Notes under the pieces: model-generated
What the model saw: the letters and a program-made list of their open reading frames with translations, nothing else
Database searches by the model: none
What the model was told of the DNA's origin: nothing
Part shown: piece by piece, positions 27,421 through 38,100 of the stretch
Numbering within the stretch: position 1 is the first letter of the stretch
Layout: each line of letters opens with the position of its first letter
Program-made: the position numbers and the translations under genes
Assembly: GCA_016946835.1 (NCBI GenBank)
Contig: JACVTC010000019.1
Span: forward strand, 811,501-857,500
Reading direction: 5' to 3'
Length of the DNA stretch: 46,000 nt
DNA from: Neocallimastix lanati (nom. inval.)
Lineage: Eukaryota > Neocallimastigomycota > Neocallimastigomycetes > Neocallimastigales > Neocallimastigaceae

Positions 27421-27882
27421 ATAATTATTAATCATTCAATATTATTTATTCATTTATTATTCATTGTTTAATATTCAATATTTAATATTTAATATTATTA
27501 TTAATTTTATCATTATATATATATATATATATATAGACCACTTCTCTTTAAAAATACGGAACTACTTTCTGATCCATTTCAAACGGCACATATTCCACCA
27601 ACCATTCTTATTCATCATCTTTTCACACGAGCTCCGGAAGCTTTAATGTTACCCCATCAACGTTTTGGATGGACTGGTCAACACTACTCAGAATGGATGG
27701 ATAGTCATACGGAAACGGAGCTCATGGAACTTCTTCAAAAATGTTTAGAAGCCTATGTAGAAGATTTAAAAAGTAATAGTAAAGAAGGCCAAGAAGATGG
27801 AAAAGAAAGTTTATGTGAAGAATATGAACTTCTCACCAAATTAATAAAGAAATATTACCAAAATCAAAATCAAAAAAATTAA
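20627..27882 (+). CDS. COG5: COG5, conserved oligomeric Golgi complex subunit 5
   Basis: COG5 is a lobe B subunit of the Golgi tethering complex that captures recycling vesicles. Sixteen exons are inferred: 20627-20666, 21056-21216, 21452-21564, 22128-22318, 22544-22674, 22921-23074, 23454-23575, 23780-23857, 24054-24135, 24294-24408, 25169-25345, 25856-26150, 26381-26484, 26648-26782, 27083-27283 and 27537-27882. They join in frame to 814 residues, near the usual 800-860. Family marks include FMEDSFEPTQYVGMIVQNS at the N-terminus, the coiled-coil and CATCHR start GHIIQLKNIQKAAEILRHLI with RFLYLVKRL, ILSGIDSRIANNSKKTMALW, and the C-terminal PPTILIHHLFTRAPEALMLP. All introns are GT..AG and full of microsatellites. 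Several acceptors are pure A-runs ending in AG. Intron 10 carries a SINE-like insertion. The short first exon is the least certain part. Confidence 0.93.
20674..20766. repeat. Two-copy direct tandem duplication in COG5 intron 1, period 44
   Basis: A unit beginning AAATATTATTTATTAATTTC starts at 20674 and again at 20718. The copies appear identical, and a partial third start follows. Confidence 0.85.
23095..23335. repeat. (AAAAT)n and related A-rich microsatellites in COG5 intron 6
   Basis: About 11 AAAAT units are followed by an A-run and then by (AAAT)n near 23275-23335. They lie wholly within intron 6. Confidence 0.8.
23599..23660. repeat. (TTA)n microsatellite in COG5 intron 7
   Basis: About 20 perfect trinucleotide units, with (TA)n on both sides. 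Similar (TTA)n arrays occur in intron 15 near 27292-27318 and 27336-27380. Confidence 0.9.
24472..24961 (+). mobile_element. SINE-like retroelement with poly(A) tail, inside COG5 intron 10
   Basis: A block of about 450 bases is far richer in G and C than anything around it. It ends in 39 A (24923-24961) and has no open reading frame of note. Near its 5' end, CTAGTGGTTAGTACC (24481-24495) looks like the D-arm and A box of a tRNA. GGTTTCTAACT, about 20-30 bases further on, could be a degraded B box. A tRNA-like head, a unique body and a poly(A) tail are the usual plan of a SINE. It lies in the sense direction of COG5. Both flanks are (AT)n ending in ATTC, so a target-site duplication cannot be judged. 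It could instead be a retrocopy of some other RNA. Being mobile is inferred; the alien composition and tail are seen. Confidence 0.6.
25391..25441. repeat. (AAT)n microsatellite in COG5 intron 11
   Basis: About 17 trinucleotide units start some 45 bases after the donor at 25346. Read through, they would encode poly-Asn, but the COG5 frame resumes cleanly at 25856, so they are intronic. Confidence 0.8.
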
Positions 27883-28314
27883 AATAGAAAAGATAAAAAT
27901 AAAATAAAAAATTAAATTAAATAAATATAAAAATTTAAAATAAATTGAAAAAAATAAAAAAATAAAATAATGATAAAAATAATGATAATAATAATAATAT
28001 TAATAATATTAATAATAAAATAACAATAATAATAATACTAAATAAATAAATATAAATTATATTGAAATTTAAATTAAAAGAAAAGAAAAGAAAATTAAAG
28101 AAATAATAATAATAAAATAAATAAATAAATAGAAAATAAATAAAAATAAATAAATAAAAAATAGAAAAAAAATAAAAATAAAAATAAAAATAAAAAAATA
28201 AAAATAAAAATAAAAATAAAAAATAAAAAATAACAAATAAAAAATAAAAAATAAAATAAATGTATATATATGTATATATATATTTGTAAATTTAAATTTA
28301 AATAATAATAACAA

Positions 28315-28361
<47 letters not shown>

Positions 28362-28554
28362 AGAGTTTGGAATTTATGGTTAGTAGTAATAATTTTATAT
28401 ATTTCACATATTCTAACAATTATTATTTTTTAATATTATTTTAAGTATTGTATATTAAAAAAAAAAAAATATTCATTTTATTATATATAAATATATATAT
28501 ATATTTATCATAAATATCATTATTTAGTTTAATAAAATTAGTATATAAACCAAA

Positions 28555-28594
<40 letters not shown>

Positions 28595-28656
28595 TTTTTT
28601 TTGTTAAATCTTTTTATTTGAATAATTATTAAAAACTAAAAGAAAATCTTCCTTTA
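27883..28656. other. AT-rich intergenic region with (AAAATA)n-type repeats
   Basis: The sequence after COG5 is mostly A-rich with repeated AAATAAA units (28120-28260), (AAT)n/(ATT)n at 28306-28360 and a T-run at about 28579-28602. The last 55 bases match the leader of the intact Hsp70 gene (31538-31592), so they belong to the duplicated Hsp70 unit. Confidence 0.65.
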
Positions 28657-29085
28657 ATGAAAGCTATTGATAAAATTGTATTGTCAATTGATCTTGGAAT
28701 AACATACTGTTGTTCTACTGTTTATCAAAATGGTAAAGAAATGGTTATTCCAATCTTAAAAGAATATGATAATGATGATGATGATGAATGATGATTATAT
28801 AAGCAATGGTGACAGTAAAATGTCATCTTTTGTTACTTTCAAAGAAAATGAAACCATTTAAGATCATGAATCCAATACGAATTTCAATGTCTACAAAGAG
28901 AATACAATTCATGACATAAAGCATATCATAGGTAAACCTAATAATGATATAAGAGCTTCAAGAAGATAAAAAGTTTTGGCCATTTAAAATTATTAATAAT
29001 GATGGAAAGTTTTATGTTCAAATTAACTATGGAAAAGAATCAAAAGAATTTTCTCCAGAAGAAATTTCTGCTTTATTTTTTTAAA

Positions 29086-29156
<71 letters not shown>

Positions 29157-29865
29157 TGAAAGATTCTTAGGTCAAAGAAATTACTGATGCTGTAATTACT
29201 GTTCCCATTCATTTCAATAATGAGCAACGTAAAGCTACAAAGAAATCTGGTGTCCTTGCCGGATTAAACGTATTACGTAATATTAAAGGACCAACTGCTA
29301 CTGTTATGGCTTACAGTCTTGATAGAGAAGTAGATGAATTATCAAAAAGACTGTTTTAGTGTTTGATCTTGGTGATAGAACGTTTGACCTATCTATATTA
29401 AAAATAAATAAAGGTTTGTTCGAAGTATTATCAACAGGTGGGGATAATCATTTAGGTGATATAGACTTCGATAATAGATTAACTTGTTATCTTTTAAAAA
29501 AGAATTTAGAAGTATGTATAGAAATGAAATCAAAATTGATAATATTACTAATGGATTAAAACGTCGTTTAAAATCAAAAAAGTGAACAAATTAAAAAATT
29601 ACTTTCCAAAGAAAATGAAGTCAATATTATTTTTGAATCATTGTATGAAGGTAAAGATTTGAAAATCAAAAATGGCAAGATCTAAATTTGAAGAATTAAA
29701 TGAAGACATATTTAAAAGGATTATTAAACAAATGGAAGAAACTCTTAAGAAGGCCAATTTAAAAAAAAAAAAAAAAAAAAAAGACTAAAATTGATGAAAT
29801 TATTATGTTTGGAGGATCAACTAATATACCCAAAAATACAAGACATAGTTATAAAAAAAAAGAGA
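28657..29865 (+). pseudogene. Hsp70 pseudogene (copy 1 of the local duplication)
   Basis: This copy matches the neighbouring Hsp70 from the start codon to the adenosine-site motif. It opens MKAIDKIVLSIDLGITYCC and reaches a stop at 28789. It then needs several frame changes to read on, for example through [20 protein letters not shown] (about 29174) and [20 protein letters not shown] (about 29417). It ends near KAN..KIDEI and GGSTNIPK at about 29840. The substrate-binding half is gone. DLGGGTFDLS has become [10 protein letters not shown], removing phosphate-loop glycines. Two lysine-codon runs have grown: 64 A at 29091-29154 where the intact copy has 9, and 22 A at 29761-29782 where it has 7. 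The gene is dead; the parent is clear. Confidence 0.93.
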
Positions 29866-29884
29866 AAGTATATCCTTATTCAGT

Positions 29885-30075
29885 TTTAACTTATTATAAC
29901 AAAAATTCAATATGATCAATTTTAACTTAAATCTTGCTAGAAAAGGGTCCCATTAAAAACAAGTTCATCGCCTATTCGTGTACCATAGATACCAAAATAA
30001 TAAAAGAAAATCCATAAATCCAATAATTTCTATGCGAGACGAACCGATACTTCCATGCCCTTTTCATAGTTTATT
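29885..30075. other. Unassigned complex sequence between Hsp70 copies
   Basis: A patch with more G and C than its flanks follows the break in the Hsp70 pseudogene. It includes GAAAAGGGTCCCATT and TATGCGAGACGAACCGATAC. Neither strand gives a long frame: the plus strand shows fragments such as NKFIAYSCTIDTKIIKENP and the minus strand GIYGTRIGDELVFNG, each cut by stops. No family is recognised. It has no counterpart at the same place in the intact Hsp70 copy, so it was inserted or the homology has been lost. Confidence 0.45.
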
Positions 30076-30474
30076 TACAAATATCATTACTTATTAATAA
30101 TAAAAAAAATAAAGTATTAAAAGAAATAATAATAATAATAATAATAATTTAAAAAGAAAATTTAGACATAACTTTAGTTCCATTTTTATTATTATTATTA
30201 TTATTATTATAATTTTTATATTAAATTTTATTAATTTTTATCCAATAATTTATCTAATAATTTATCTAATAATTTATCCAATAAAAAATAATATATCAAA
30301 TCTTTATAATAAAAAATATCCAATAAAAAAATATAAAAATGAAAAAAAAAAAAAAATGGAAGTAAGATATAACTGTAGATTAGAACTTTAAAATTAATTG
30401 AATATTGATATTATATTTATATATTTTTATTAAATTAAAAATAAAACAAATAAATAAAATAAAAAAAAAAATTC

Positions 30475-30650
30475 TTATTATATCTTTTTATAAACAATAA
30501 TAATAATATATATATACAAAAAAAAAAAAAAAGGACATACGACAAAAATAATACTTTTTATATCTTTTTATAAACAATAATATATATATATACAAAAAAA
30601 AAAAAAAATAAAAAAAAAAGGACATACAATATCAGATTCTTTTTAGCTTG
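30475..30650. repeat. Block repeated downstream of both Hsp70 copies
   Basis: TATCTTTTTATAAACAATAA, an AT stretch, TATACAAAA, an A-run and GGACATAC occur twice here (30480-30540 and 30559-30627). A third version, ending GGACCTATAATACCAG, is at 33819-33888 after the intact Hsp70. The three copies differ in microsatellite length. They mark the block as part of the duplicated Hsp70 unit. Confidence 0.8.
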
Positions 30651-30825
30651 AAAGGACATAATGTAAATACAAGAGATATCGATTTGAAAATCAAAATTAA
30701 ATTATCTAAATATGAATAATTAAATGAAATTTTATTTAAAAAAATAATTAAACATATAGAAAAGGCTTTTGATGATGTACATTTAGAAAGAGACCAAATT
30801 AAAGAAATTAATTATTATAAAATTT
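30625..30825 (+). pseudogene. Chimeric relic: ankyrin-gene flank joined to an Hsp70 fragment
   Basis: The left part (30625-30680, with CAGATTC.TTTTAGCTT and AATGTAAATA.AAGAGATAT) matches the start of the ankyrin relic at 33882-33979, with about 50 bases deleted. At 30681 it switches to a piece of the Hsp70 ATPase domain: DLKIKIKLSKYE, a stop, then LNEILFKKIIKHIEKAFDDV and HLERDQIKEI. This matches DLNITITRSEFEKLNEDIFK and onward in the intact gene. It is more diverged from the intact copy than the pseudogene at 28657 is, so it looks older or from another Hsp70. It is non-functional. Confidence 0.75.
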
Positions 30826-31001
30826 TTATTAATAATTAATAAATAATAATCATTTAATACAATTGAATATAAAAATATTGTATATCTAAAAAATATATAT
30901 ATATATACAAAAAAATTATGAATAAATAAATATTATTCAAATATTTTAGTATGATAAATATATATACATTTAATATTAAAAGGAATTAAAATATAAAAAA
31001 A

Positions 31002-31035
<34 letters not shown>

Positions 31036-31483
31036 CATTAACATAATTATTTATTAATTATTTATTAATTATTTATTATTATGAAAAATAAAATAGACCT
31101 AATTCCAGGATATAAAAATATATTCAAAAAAAAAAAAAAATTAAAAAAAAAAATAACAAAATAAAAAAGACATAATTATTAAATAGCTTATTACTATATA
31201 AAGAGGGGTTTTTTTTAATTTCTTTTTTTTTTTTTTTTTAAGATAGAAATTAAGAGAAAATAAATAAATTTATAAATATAAATTAGACTCTAAATAATTT
31301 AATGAATTATTATAATATAATTTATTAATTTATCCAATAATATTAAATTTTTCTTTTTTTCTTTTGTTTTTTAAAAAATCTTTTATTTTAACATTAAAAA
31401 ATAATTTAATATATATTAAAATTTATATTAAAAAATAAATAAACAAAAACCAATAAAATTATAATATATAATCCAAAAAAAAA

Positions 31484-31514
<31 letters not shown>

Positions 31515-31592
31515 TTTTTTTTATTTTTATTTTTATTTTTTTTTTAAATCTATTTGAATAATTATTAAAAACTAAAAGAAAATCTTATTTTC
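30826..31592. other. AT-rich region upstream of the intact Hsp70
   Basis: Low-complexity sequence with (AAT)n near 31004-31032, A-runs and T-runs. The last 55 bases (from about 31538) repeat the leader of the Hsp70 pseudogene, including TTTGAATAATTATTAAAAAC and TAAAAGAAAATCTT. The promoter should lie here; no heat-shock element can be singled out in such sequence. Confidence 0.6.
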
Positions 31593-33161
31593 ATGTCTGC
31601 CATTGATAAAGTTATATTGGCAATTGATCTTGGTACAACATATTGTTGTACTGCTGTTTTTAAAAATGGCCATGAAATAGTTATTCCAATAATAGAAGAA
31701 GATGGTAATTATGATGAAAATAAACTTGACAATGAAATGCCATCTTATGTTACTTTCAATGAAGATGAAATTATTATAGGTCGTAAATCCAAGATGAATT
31801 TCAATGTCTACATGGGGAATACAGTCTATGATACAAAGCGTATCATAGGTAAACCTTATAATGATAAAGAACTTCAGGAAGATAAAAGGTTTTGGTCATA
31901 TAAAATTGTTAATAATAGTGGAAAACCTTATATACAAATTGATTATGAAGAAGAATTAAAAGAATTTTCTCCAGAAGAAATTTCTGCTTTACTTCTTAAA
32001 AAATTAAAAAAAAATGCTGAAAATTACTTAGGTCAAGAAATTACTGACGCTGTAATTACTGTTCCCGTTCATTTCAATAATGAACAACGTAAAGCTACAA
32101 AGAAAGCTGGCGAACTTGCCGGATTAAATGTATTACGTATTATTAATGAACCAAACGCTGCTGTTATGGCTTACGGTCTTGAAAGAGAAGTAGATGAATC
32201 ACCAAAAATTGTTTTAGTGTTTGATTTGGGTGGTGGAACATTTGACCTATCAATATTAAAAATAAATAAAAGTTTGTTCGAAGTATTATCAACAGGTGGG
32301 GATAATCATTTAGGAGGTATAGACTTCGATAATAGATTAACTTGTTATCTTTTAAAAGAATTTGCAAGTATGTATAAAAATGAAATTAAAATTGATGATA
32401 TTACAAATGGAGTAAAACGTCGTATAAAAGCAAAAAGTGAACATATTAAAGAATTACTTTCCATAAAAAATGAAGTCAATGCTATCATTAATTCTTTATA
32501 TGATGGTAAAGATTTGAATATCACAATTACAAGATCTGAATTTGAAAAATTAAATGAAGACATATTTAAAAGGATTATTAAACTAATGGAAGAAACTCTT
32601 AAGAAGGCCAATTTAAAAAAAGATGAAATTGATGAAGTTGTAATGGTTGGAGGATCAACTAATATACCCAAAATACAAGAGATAGTTCAAGAATTTTTCA
32701 ATGGAAAAAAAATAAATAAAAGTATAAATCCAAATAAAGCGGTTGCTTCTGGTGCTGCAATTTTTGCTTCTACCCTTTCCGAAAATAAATCTGAAAAAAC
32801 ACAAGATTTGGTGCTTAAAGATGTTACCCCTTTCACATTAGGTATTAAGACAGCCTATGGAACTGTTGAACCTATAATTAAATGTAATACGCCAATACCA
32901 GCACGAGGAGTTAAAAGCTTTACAACATATTGGGATCAACAAACAACTGCTTTAATTCCTATTTATGAAGGTGAACGTTTATTTGCGAAAGATAATAACT
33001 TATTAGGAAAATTTTATTTAAGTGATATTCCACAAGTTCCAAAAGGTAAACTAAAAATTAATATTATTATGGATGTAGATGAAAACGGTATTTTAAATGT
33101 TTCGGCCACTGAAACAGAAACTGGTAAATGTAATAAAATAACAATCACGAATAAATCATAA
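31593..33161 (+). CDS. Hsp70-family chaperone without the C-terminal lid
   Basis: A single intact 522-residue frame encodes an Hsp70 with a full ATPase domain and the beta part of the substrate domain. Phosphate 1 is AIDLGTTYCC (residue 11), phosphate 2 is VFDLGGGTFDLS (about 209-220), the hinge region is NEPNAAVMAYG, and the adenosine motif is VMVGGSTNIPK (about 351). The substrate domain runs from DVTPFTLGIKTAYG to DVDENGILNVSATE. The frame stops straight after NKITITNKS, where usual cytosolic Hsp70s (about 640 residues) continue into the helical lid and EEVD tail. No lid-like sequence follows in any frame. There is no intron, signal peptide or ER retention signal, so a cytosolic place is likely. 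Nucleotide binding should be intact; tight client holding and EEVD-dependent co-chaperone binding should not. Function beyond this is unknown. Confidence 0.93.
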   Translation: MSAIDKVILAIDLGTTYCCTAVFKNGHEIVIPIIEEDGNYDENKLDNEMPSYVTFNEDEIIIGRKSKMNFNVYMGNTVYDTKRIIGKPYNDKELQEDKRFWSYKIVNNSGKPYIQIDYEEELKEFSPEEISALLLKKLKKNAENYLGQEITDAVITVPVHFNNEQRKATKKAGELAGLNVLRIINEPNAAVMAYGLEREVDESPKIVLVFDLGGGTFDLSILKINKSLFEVLSTGGDNHLGGIDFDNRLTCYLLKEFASMYKNEIKIDDITNGVKRRIKAKSEHIKELLSIKNEVNAIINSLYDGKDLNITITRSEFEKLNEDIFKRIIKLMEETLKKANLKKDEIDEVVMVGGSTNIPKIQEIVQEFFNGKKINKSINPNKAVASGAAIFASTLSENKSEKTQDLVLKDVTPFTLGIKTAYGTVEPIIKCNTPIPARGVKSFTTYWDQQTTALIPIYEGERLFAKDNNLLGKFYLSDIPQVPKGKLKINIIMDVDENGILNVSATETETGKCNKITITNKS

Positions 33162-33191
33162 GAAATATGATTTATTATAGACTAAAAAGAA

Positions 33192-33249
<58 letters not shown>

Positions 33250-33607
33250 TTAGAATAATTAATATTTTATGTATATTTATTTTTTTTTTTTTTATTTATT
33301 TATTTATTTATTTATTTATTTTCAAAAAATAATTTTTAAATTATTATTATATTTTTATTTTTAATCCCATATATTATCTTTTATTCTATCTTTTTATCTT
33401 TTGTCTTTTGTTTTTTGTGCTAATTTTTTTTTATGAAATTCTAATTTAAAAATGAATAAAATATTAAATAATTAATAGATTCACTCTATTATAAATATTT
33501 AACTAATAATAAATAATCATTAATAAATAATAATCAATTAATAAACTTGAATATAAAAATAAAATAACAAAAAAAAAAATAAATATAACAAAATAAAAAA
33601 AAAATTG

Positions 33608-33638
<31 letters not shown>

Positions 33639-33753
33639 AATATGGCATAAAATTGATTTTTAAATATATGTATATATATTATATTATTTAAATATATATA
33701 ATATTGTAAATAAATATTTAAATACTCTTTTTTTTTATATAATATCATTACTT

Positions 33754-33786
<33 letters not shown>

Positions 33787-33880
33787 AAATAAAGAATAAA
33801 ATAAAAATAATACTTTATATATCTTTTTATAAACAATTAAATTATATATTTATATATCTATACAAAAAAAAAAGGACCTA
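33162..33880. other. AT-rich region downstream of Hsp70
   Basis: This contains A-runs (33224-33249, 33616-33637, 33760-33785), (TTTA)n near 33293-33320, and the block shared with 30475-30650. No coding sequence is seen. Confidence 0.6.
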
Positions 33881-33881
33881 T

Positions 33882-34232
33882 AATACCAGATTCATTTTAG
33901 CTTATAAGGAACAGTCAAACAAACTAACGTGGTCATAAAGTTAATTAATGCTGTTGCTAATGTAAATATAAGAGATATTCTTGGAGGCACTCCTAGGCAC
34001 TCCTCTTAATATATACGCACGTTCTAATTCACTTAGTACCATTGCAATGGAGTTAATAAATCATGGTTGCTGACGTTAACATGACGTTCTATAACAAAGA
34101 AACTACTGCATTTATTATGACATGAAAGTGTGCAATTCCTGATGTGTACAAGTTGATTAAATAGGTCGTGGTGTTAATATCAAATGTAGTCAATAAAAAA
34201 TGGATACTCCTTTTTATTGTTTACTTCTAAAC

Positions 34233-34284
<52 letters not shown>

Positions 34285-34784
34285 TTAACGAAATCGTTGA
34301 ATTGTTAGGTAGACCTTGATGCTAATGTAAATACCACTGCCATCTAGTTTAGAATGTTTATCTACCAAGAGAATACATAGGCGTAATTTATTATTTACAC
34401 AAAAATTAATGCAAAAAAAGGATGAAATGGGGAGTGTTGCATATTGGATCGATGCATTTTGGAATGTGGCTTTATATAATTAGGGGCATACTTCAATAAG
34501 CCAATGTAAGAGTGGCTTAAATTCTACTTTTTAAATATATGTTTAATAATTGATAAAATACTTAATAAATACTAATTAATAATATTTAATTTCAAAGATT
34601 TATTTTTGTATATTTTTTTTTTTTGTCATTGTTGTTATTATTTACAATAATTTGTTCTTTTCCTCTATTTGTTTCGCTTTTTTTTTTTTCAAAATTTTGG
34701 ATTTTTTTCCATTTTTTAATGGTTAAAAAATAAAAATATATTTTAAATTTATTTATTTATGTATTTATTTATTTATGTATGTAT

Positions 34785-34863
<79 letters not shown>

Positions 34864-35110
34864 CAATAATTTAAAAAAAAATAAAAATGGGGGGCATTAA
34901 ATTAAGAGTTAAATTTTTATTTATATATGCTTCATTCTGAAAAGCAATGTTCCGAAAAGTAACACATTTAACTTGATGAGATACACTTTGGATTCAATCT
35001 TTTTGTGGCATTCTTATCTCTATAAGCATTGGAATATTGCTAAAAACTGTTAATATGTCATGGTGTTCAATGTCAAATGTAGAATCTTAATGTGTTTTAT
35101 CTGTTCTGAA
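33882..35110 (+). pseudogene. Ankyrin-repeat pseudogene
   Basis: Recognisable ankyrin pieces occur in several frames. NAVANVNIRDILGGTP is followed after a shift by GTPLNIYARSNSLSTIAMEL and INHG, which fits the TPLhxA...LLxxG consensus. Then come KETTAFIMT, AIPDVYKLI.GRGVNIK, DTPFYCLL, NFNEIVELLG, GVLHIGSMHFG and, past an A/T block, further weak pieces at 34925-35110. A 10-base duplication (GGCACTCCTA, GGCACTCCTC) at about 33985-34004 causes the first frameshift. Stops are frequent. A run of 47 A (34236-34282) and a (TTTA)n block (34747-34863) interrupt it. Ankyrin proteins are abundant in gut fungi. The identity of the repeats is fairly clear; the parent gene is not. Confidence 0.75.
34747..34863. 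repeat. (TTTA)n microsatellite
   Basis: About 28 units, with a few TGTA variants at the left end. It splits the ankyrin relic. Confidence 0.9.
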
Positions 35111-38100
35111 TTAAGAAGATGCTATCTATATAATTAATTATAATTAAAAATAATAATAATATAAAAAAAAAAAAAAAAAAAACGCATTAAAGATTTTTAT
35201 TATTACTGTTGTTGTTGTTCTGGTTATTAACTTTTTATTAATTAAGCTATTTAATCATATCAATGTAAAAAATAATATCAATAAAAAAAAAAAAAATAAT
35301 AATAATAATATCAAAATTTTTAATTAAATCCAAAGTTTTATCCTTATAAATAAAATTATCAATAATATTTATAGAAATAATACTAATAAAAATAATTTTA
35401 TAATAAAAAAAAAAAAAAAAAGGAATGAAATAATTAATAATTATCGAATTGCTTCATGGATTACATATATATATATATATATTTAATTCAAACTAAAAAT
35501 AATTTAATAAAAAAAAATGCATTAAAAATTAATAAATATCACAAAAGTTATAATTAATTATTCATTAAAAAAAAAATAAACAACAAATATCTTTTTTTAA
35601 AAAAAAAAAAAATTATATATATATGAAAGATAAATTTAATTAACATTTTATAATAATCATATATTATAAAAAAAAAAAAAAAAAAAATAATTAAAGTTTT
35701 TAATGAAAAAATTTGGATTTTTTAATTAAATAAAAAAAAAAAAATTAATGTTTATTTTAAAATTATAAAGTTTTTGATTTTAACGAACTGCATGATGTCA
35801 TTTAAATACTATAGCAATTTATTATTTTCAATTTATTTTTATTTTTTTTTTTTTTTAATTTTTTAATTTTTTATTTTTTTACATCTTATCCTTATAAAGA
35901 AGATTTTTGTTAATAATTATAATATGAATAATATTAAGTAGTTATAAAGAAATAATTAATAAACTAATGAATAATAAAGTAACATTTATTATGAAATTGA
36001 AAAAATATTAAATATTATTTTATGAATACCAATAATTGAAACAATCTTCATAATAATTCAATAGTTTTTGAGTTATTAAATAAAAAAAAATGAATAATCT
36101 TTTTTTTTTTTTTTTTTTGATAAATGAATTTTTTAAAATTTTTAAAGTACAGCATTAATTAATAATAATAGTAATAATATGTAAAATTTTGTGAGCTTTT
36201 AAAAATTTTTTAGTAATTCAATTTTTTTTTAATTTTAGCTACATTTTATTACATATTTTATTATTATTATTTTAAATACCATTTTATTTTATTTTATTTT
36301 ATTTTATTTTATTTTATTTTATTTTATTTTATTATATTTTTTATTATATTTTATATTTTTTTTTATTTAACTTTTAAAAAGTTTTTTTATACTTTTAAAG
36401 TGTTTCTTTTTTTTTTTTATTATTACAAATTTTTTTTAATGATTTTTTAAATTTTTTAAAATTTAATTTTCCCTGTATCACCAAAGTTTAATTTAATAAT
36501 ATATATTAGAATATACATGAATATATAGTCATTACAACTTATGTGAAATTATTTTATAAAAATACTTTTTATATGAATTAAAAAAAAGTTTTCATAGAAT
36601 ACAAAAAAAGTTGAATGAGGATTAGGATATGATAATGAATAATAATTAGTTCAAAATAAAAAAAAAAAAAATTTTAATTTGAAGTTTCTCTTATTATTAT
36701 TATTATTATTTCTTCTTTTAATAATTAACTATTCTTTAGTAAAGAGTAATATATAATAAAAAAAAAAAAGAAAGAGAGTATAAAGTAAATAATTAAATAA
36801 AGAAAAAATCTTTTCTATTTCCTATTTAGACCTATAGAAATTAAATATTTAATAATAAAAAAATAAGAGTAATAAATAAATGGTGGGTGAATAAAGAGTT
36901 TTTTAAAATATATTACAGATTAATTCTAATTACAAATTTATATATACAACAGAACAACCATAATGTAATTAGTGCATATTCATATACAATACTATAAAAA
37001 TAGCATAAATAGCAAAAAAATATATACTCTATAAAAAGTTTTAATTAAAGAAGTGTATTCCTTAGGAAGAGAATAAATGATTATGAAAATATAGCATAAT
37101 TAGGATATGTGATAATGATAAAACTATAATATAAAAATATATATACTATAAAAATATATAATTCTTATACTGTTATAATTATTATAATATAAATAATTAT
37201 AATAATATTAATATATTTTAATAATTATAACATTGATATTATTAATAATTATGCATTTTAAATAATATAATAATTATAATTATAATTATATATATATATA
37301 AAAGAATTATTAAATATAACATAACATAGTTTTATATATATATTATTTTTCTATTAATTAAAATTTTTATACTCTTTATTATTTTTTTTATATTTTTTAT
37401 ACTCTATTATTTTTTTTTATATTTTTTTAAACTTTTTAAATTTATATAAGTTTCTATTCATTTTTTCTATAGTGTCCCTTTTTTTTTTTTTTTATTATTT
37501 AATGAAGTATTAATATAAATATAATAAAAAGTAAATAAAAAATATAAAGAATAATAATATTTATAATATTTAGGATTAGTTAATAAATAATACTTAAATA
37601 TCTATAATGATTATTATGGAAATATAAATATAATATTCTCTTTCTCTTTCTCTCTCTCTATATATATTTTATATTTTTTTCTTTACTTATTATCTTATCA
37701 ATTCATTTATTTATTTATCTATTTATTTATTTATTTCATTCATTCATATATCTATTTAATCATTGACTAATTTATTAATTAATTAATTATATATTTAGTT
37801 GATAATTATCTCCATTTTATATATCTTAATAAATATTAGTTTATTTCATGTTTTATATATTTTATATCCAAATATAATTGATAACATTCTATAATAAATT
37901 TTATTTATATATATATCAATATATTTTATATATATTCTTATAGTTTATTGTTATATATAATTTGAGTAATATGTGTAGTTAATATGCATATTTATATAAA
38001 TATCATGTACAGTTAATATATGATTTATTAGTTTATTAATTAAATGTATAATATAGTTTAAATTAAATACAATATATTTCTATTTATTCATAAGAATTAT

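Noticed and set aside
28999-29187. Separate small Lys-rich gene
   Set aside because: It is the Hsp70 pseudogene read through its expanded A-run.
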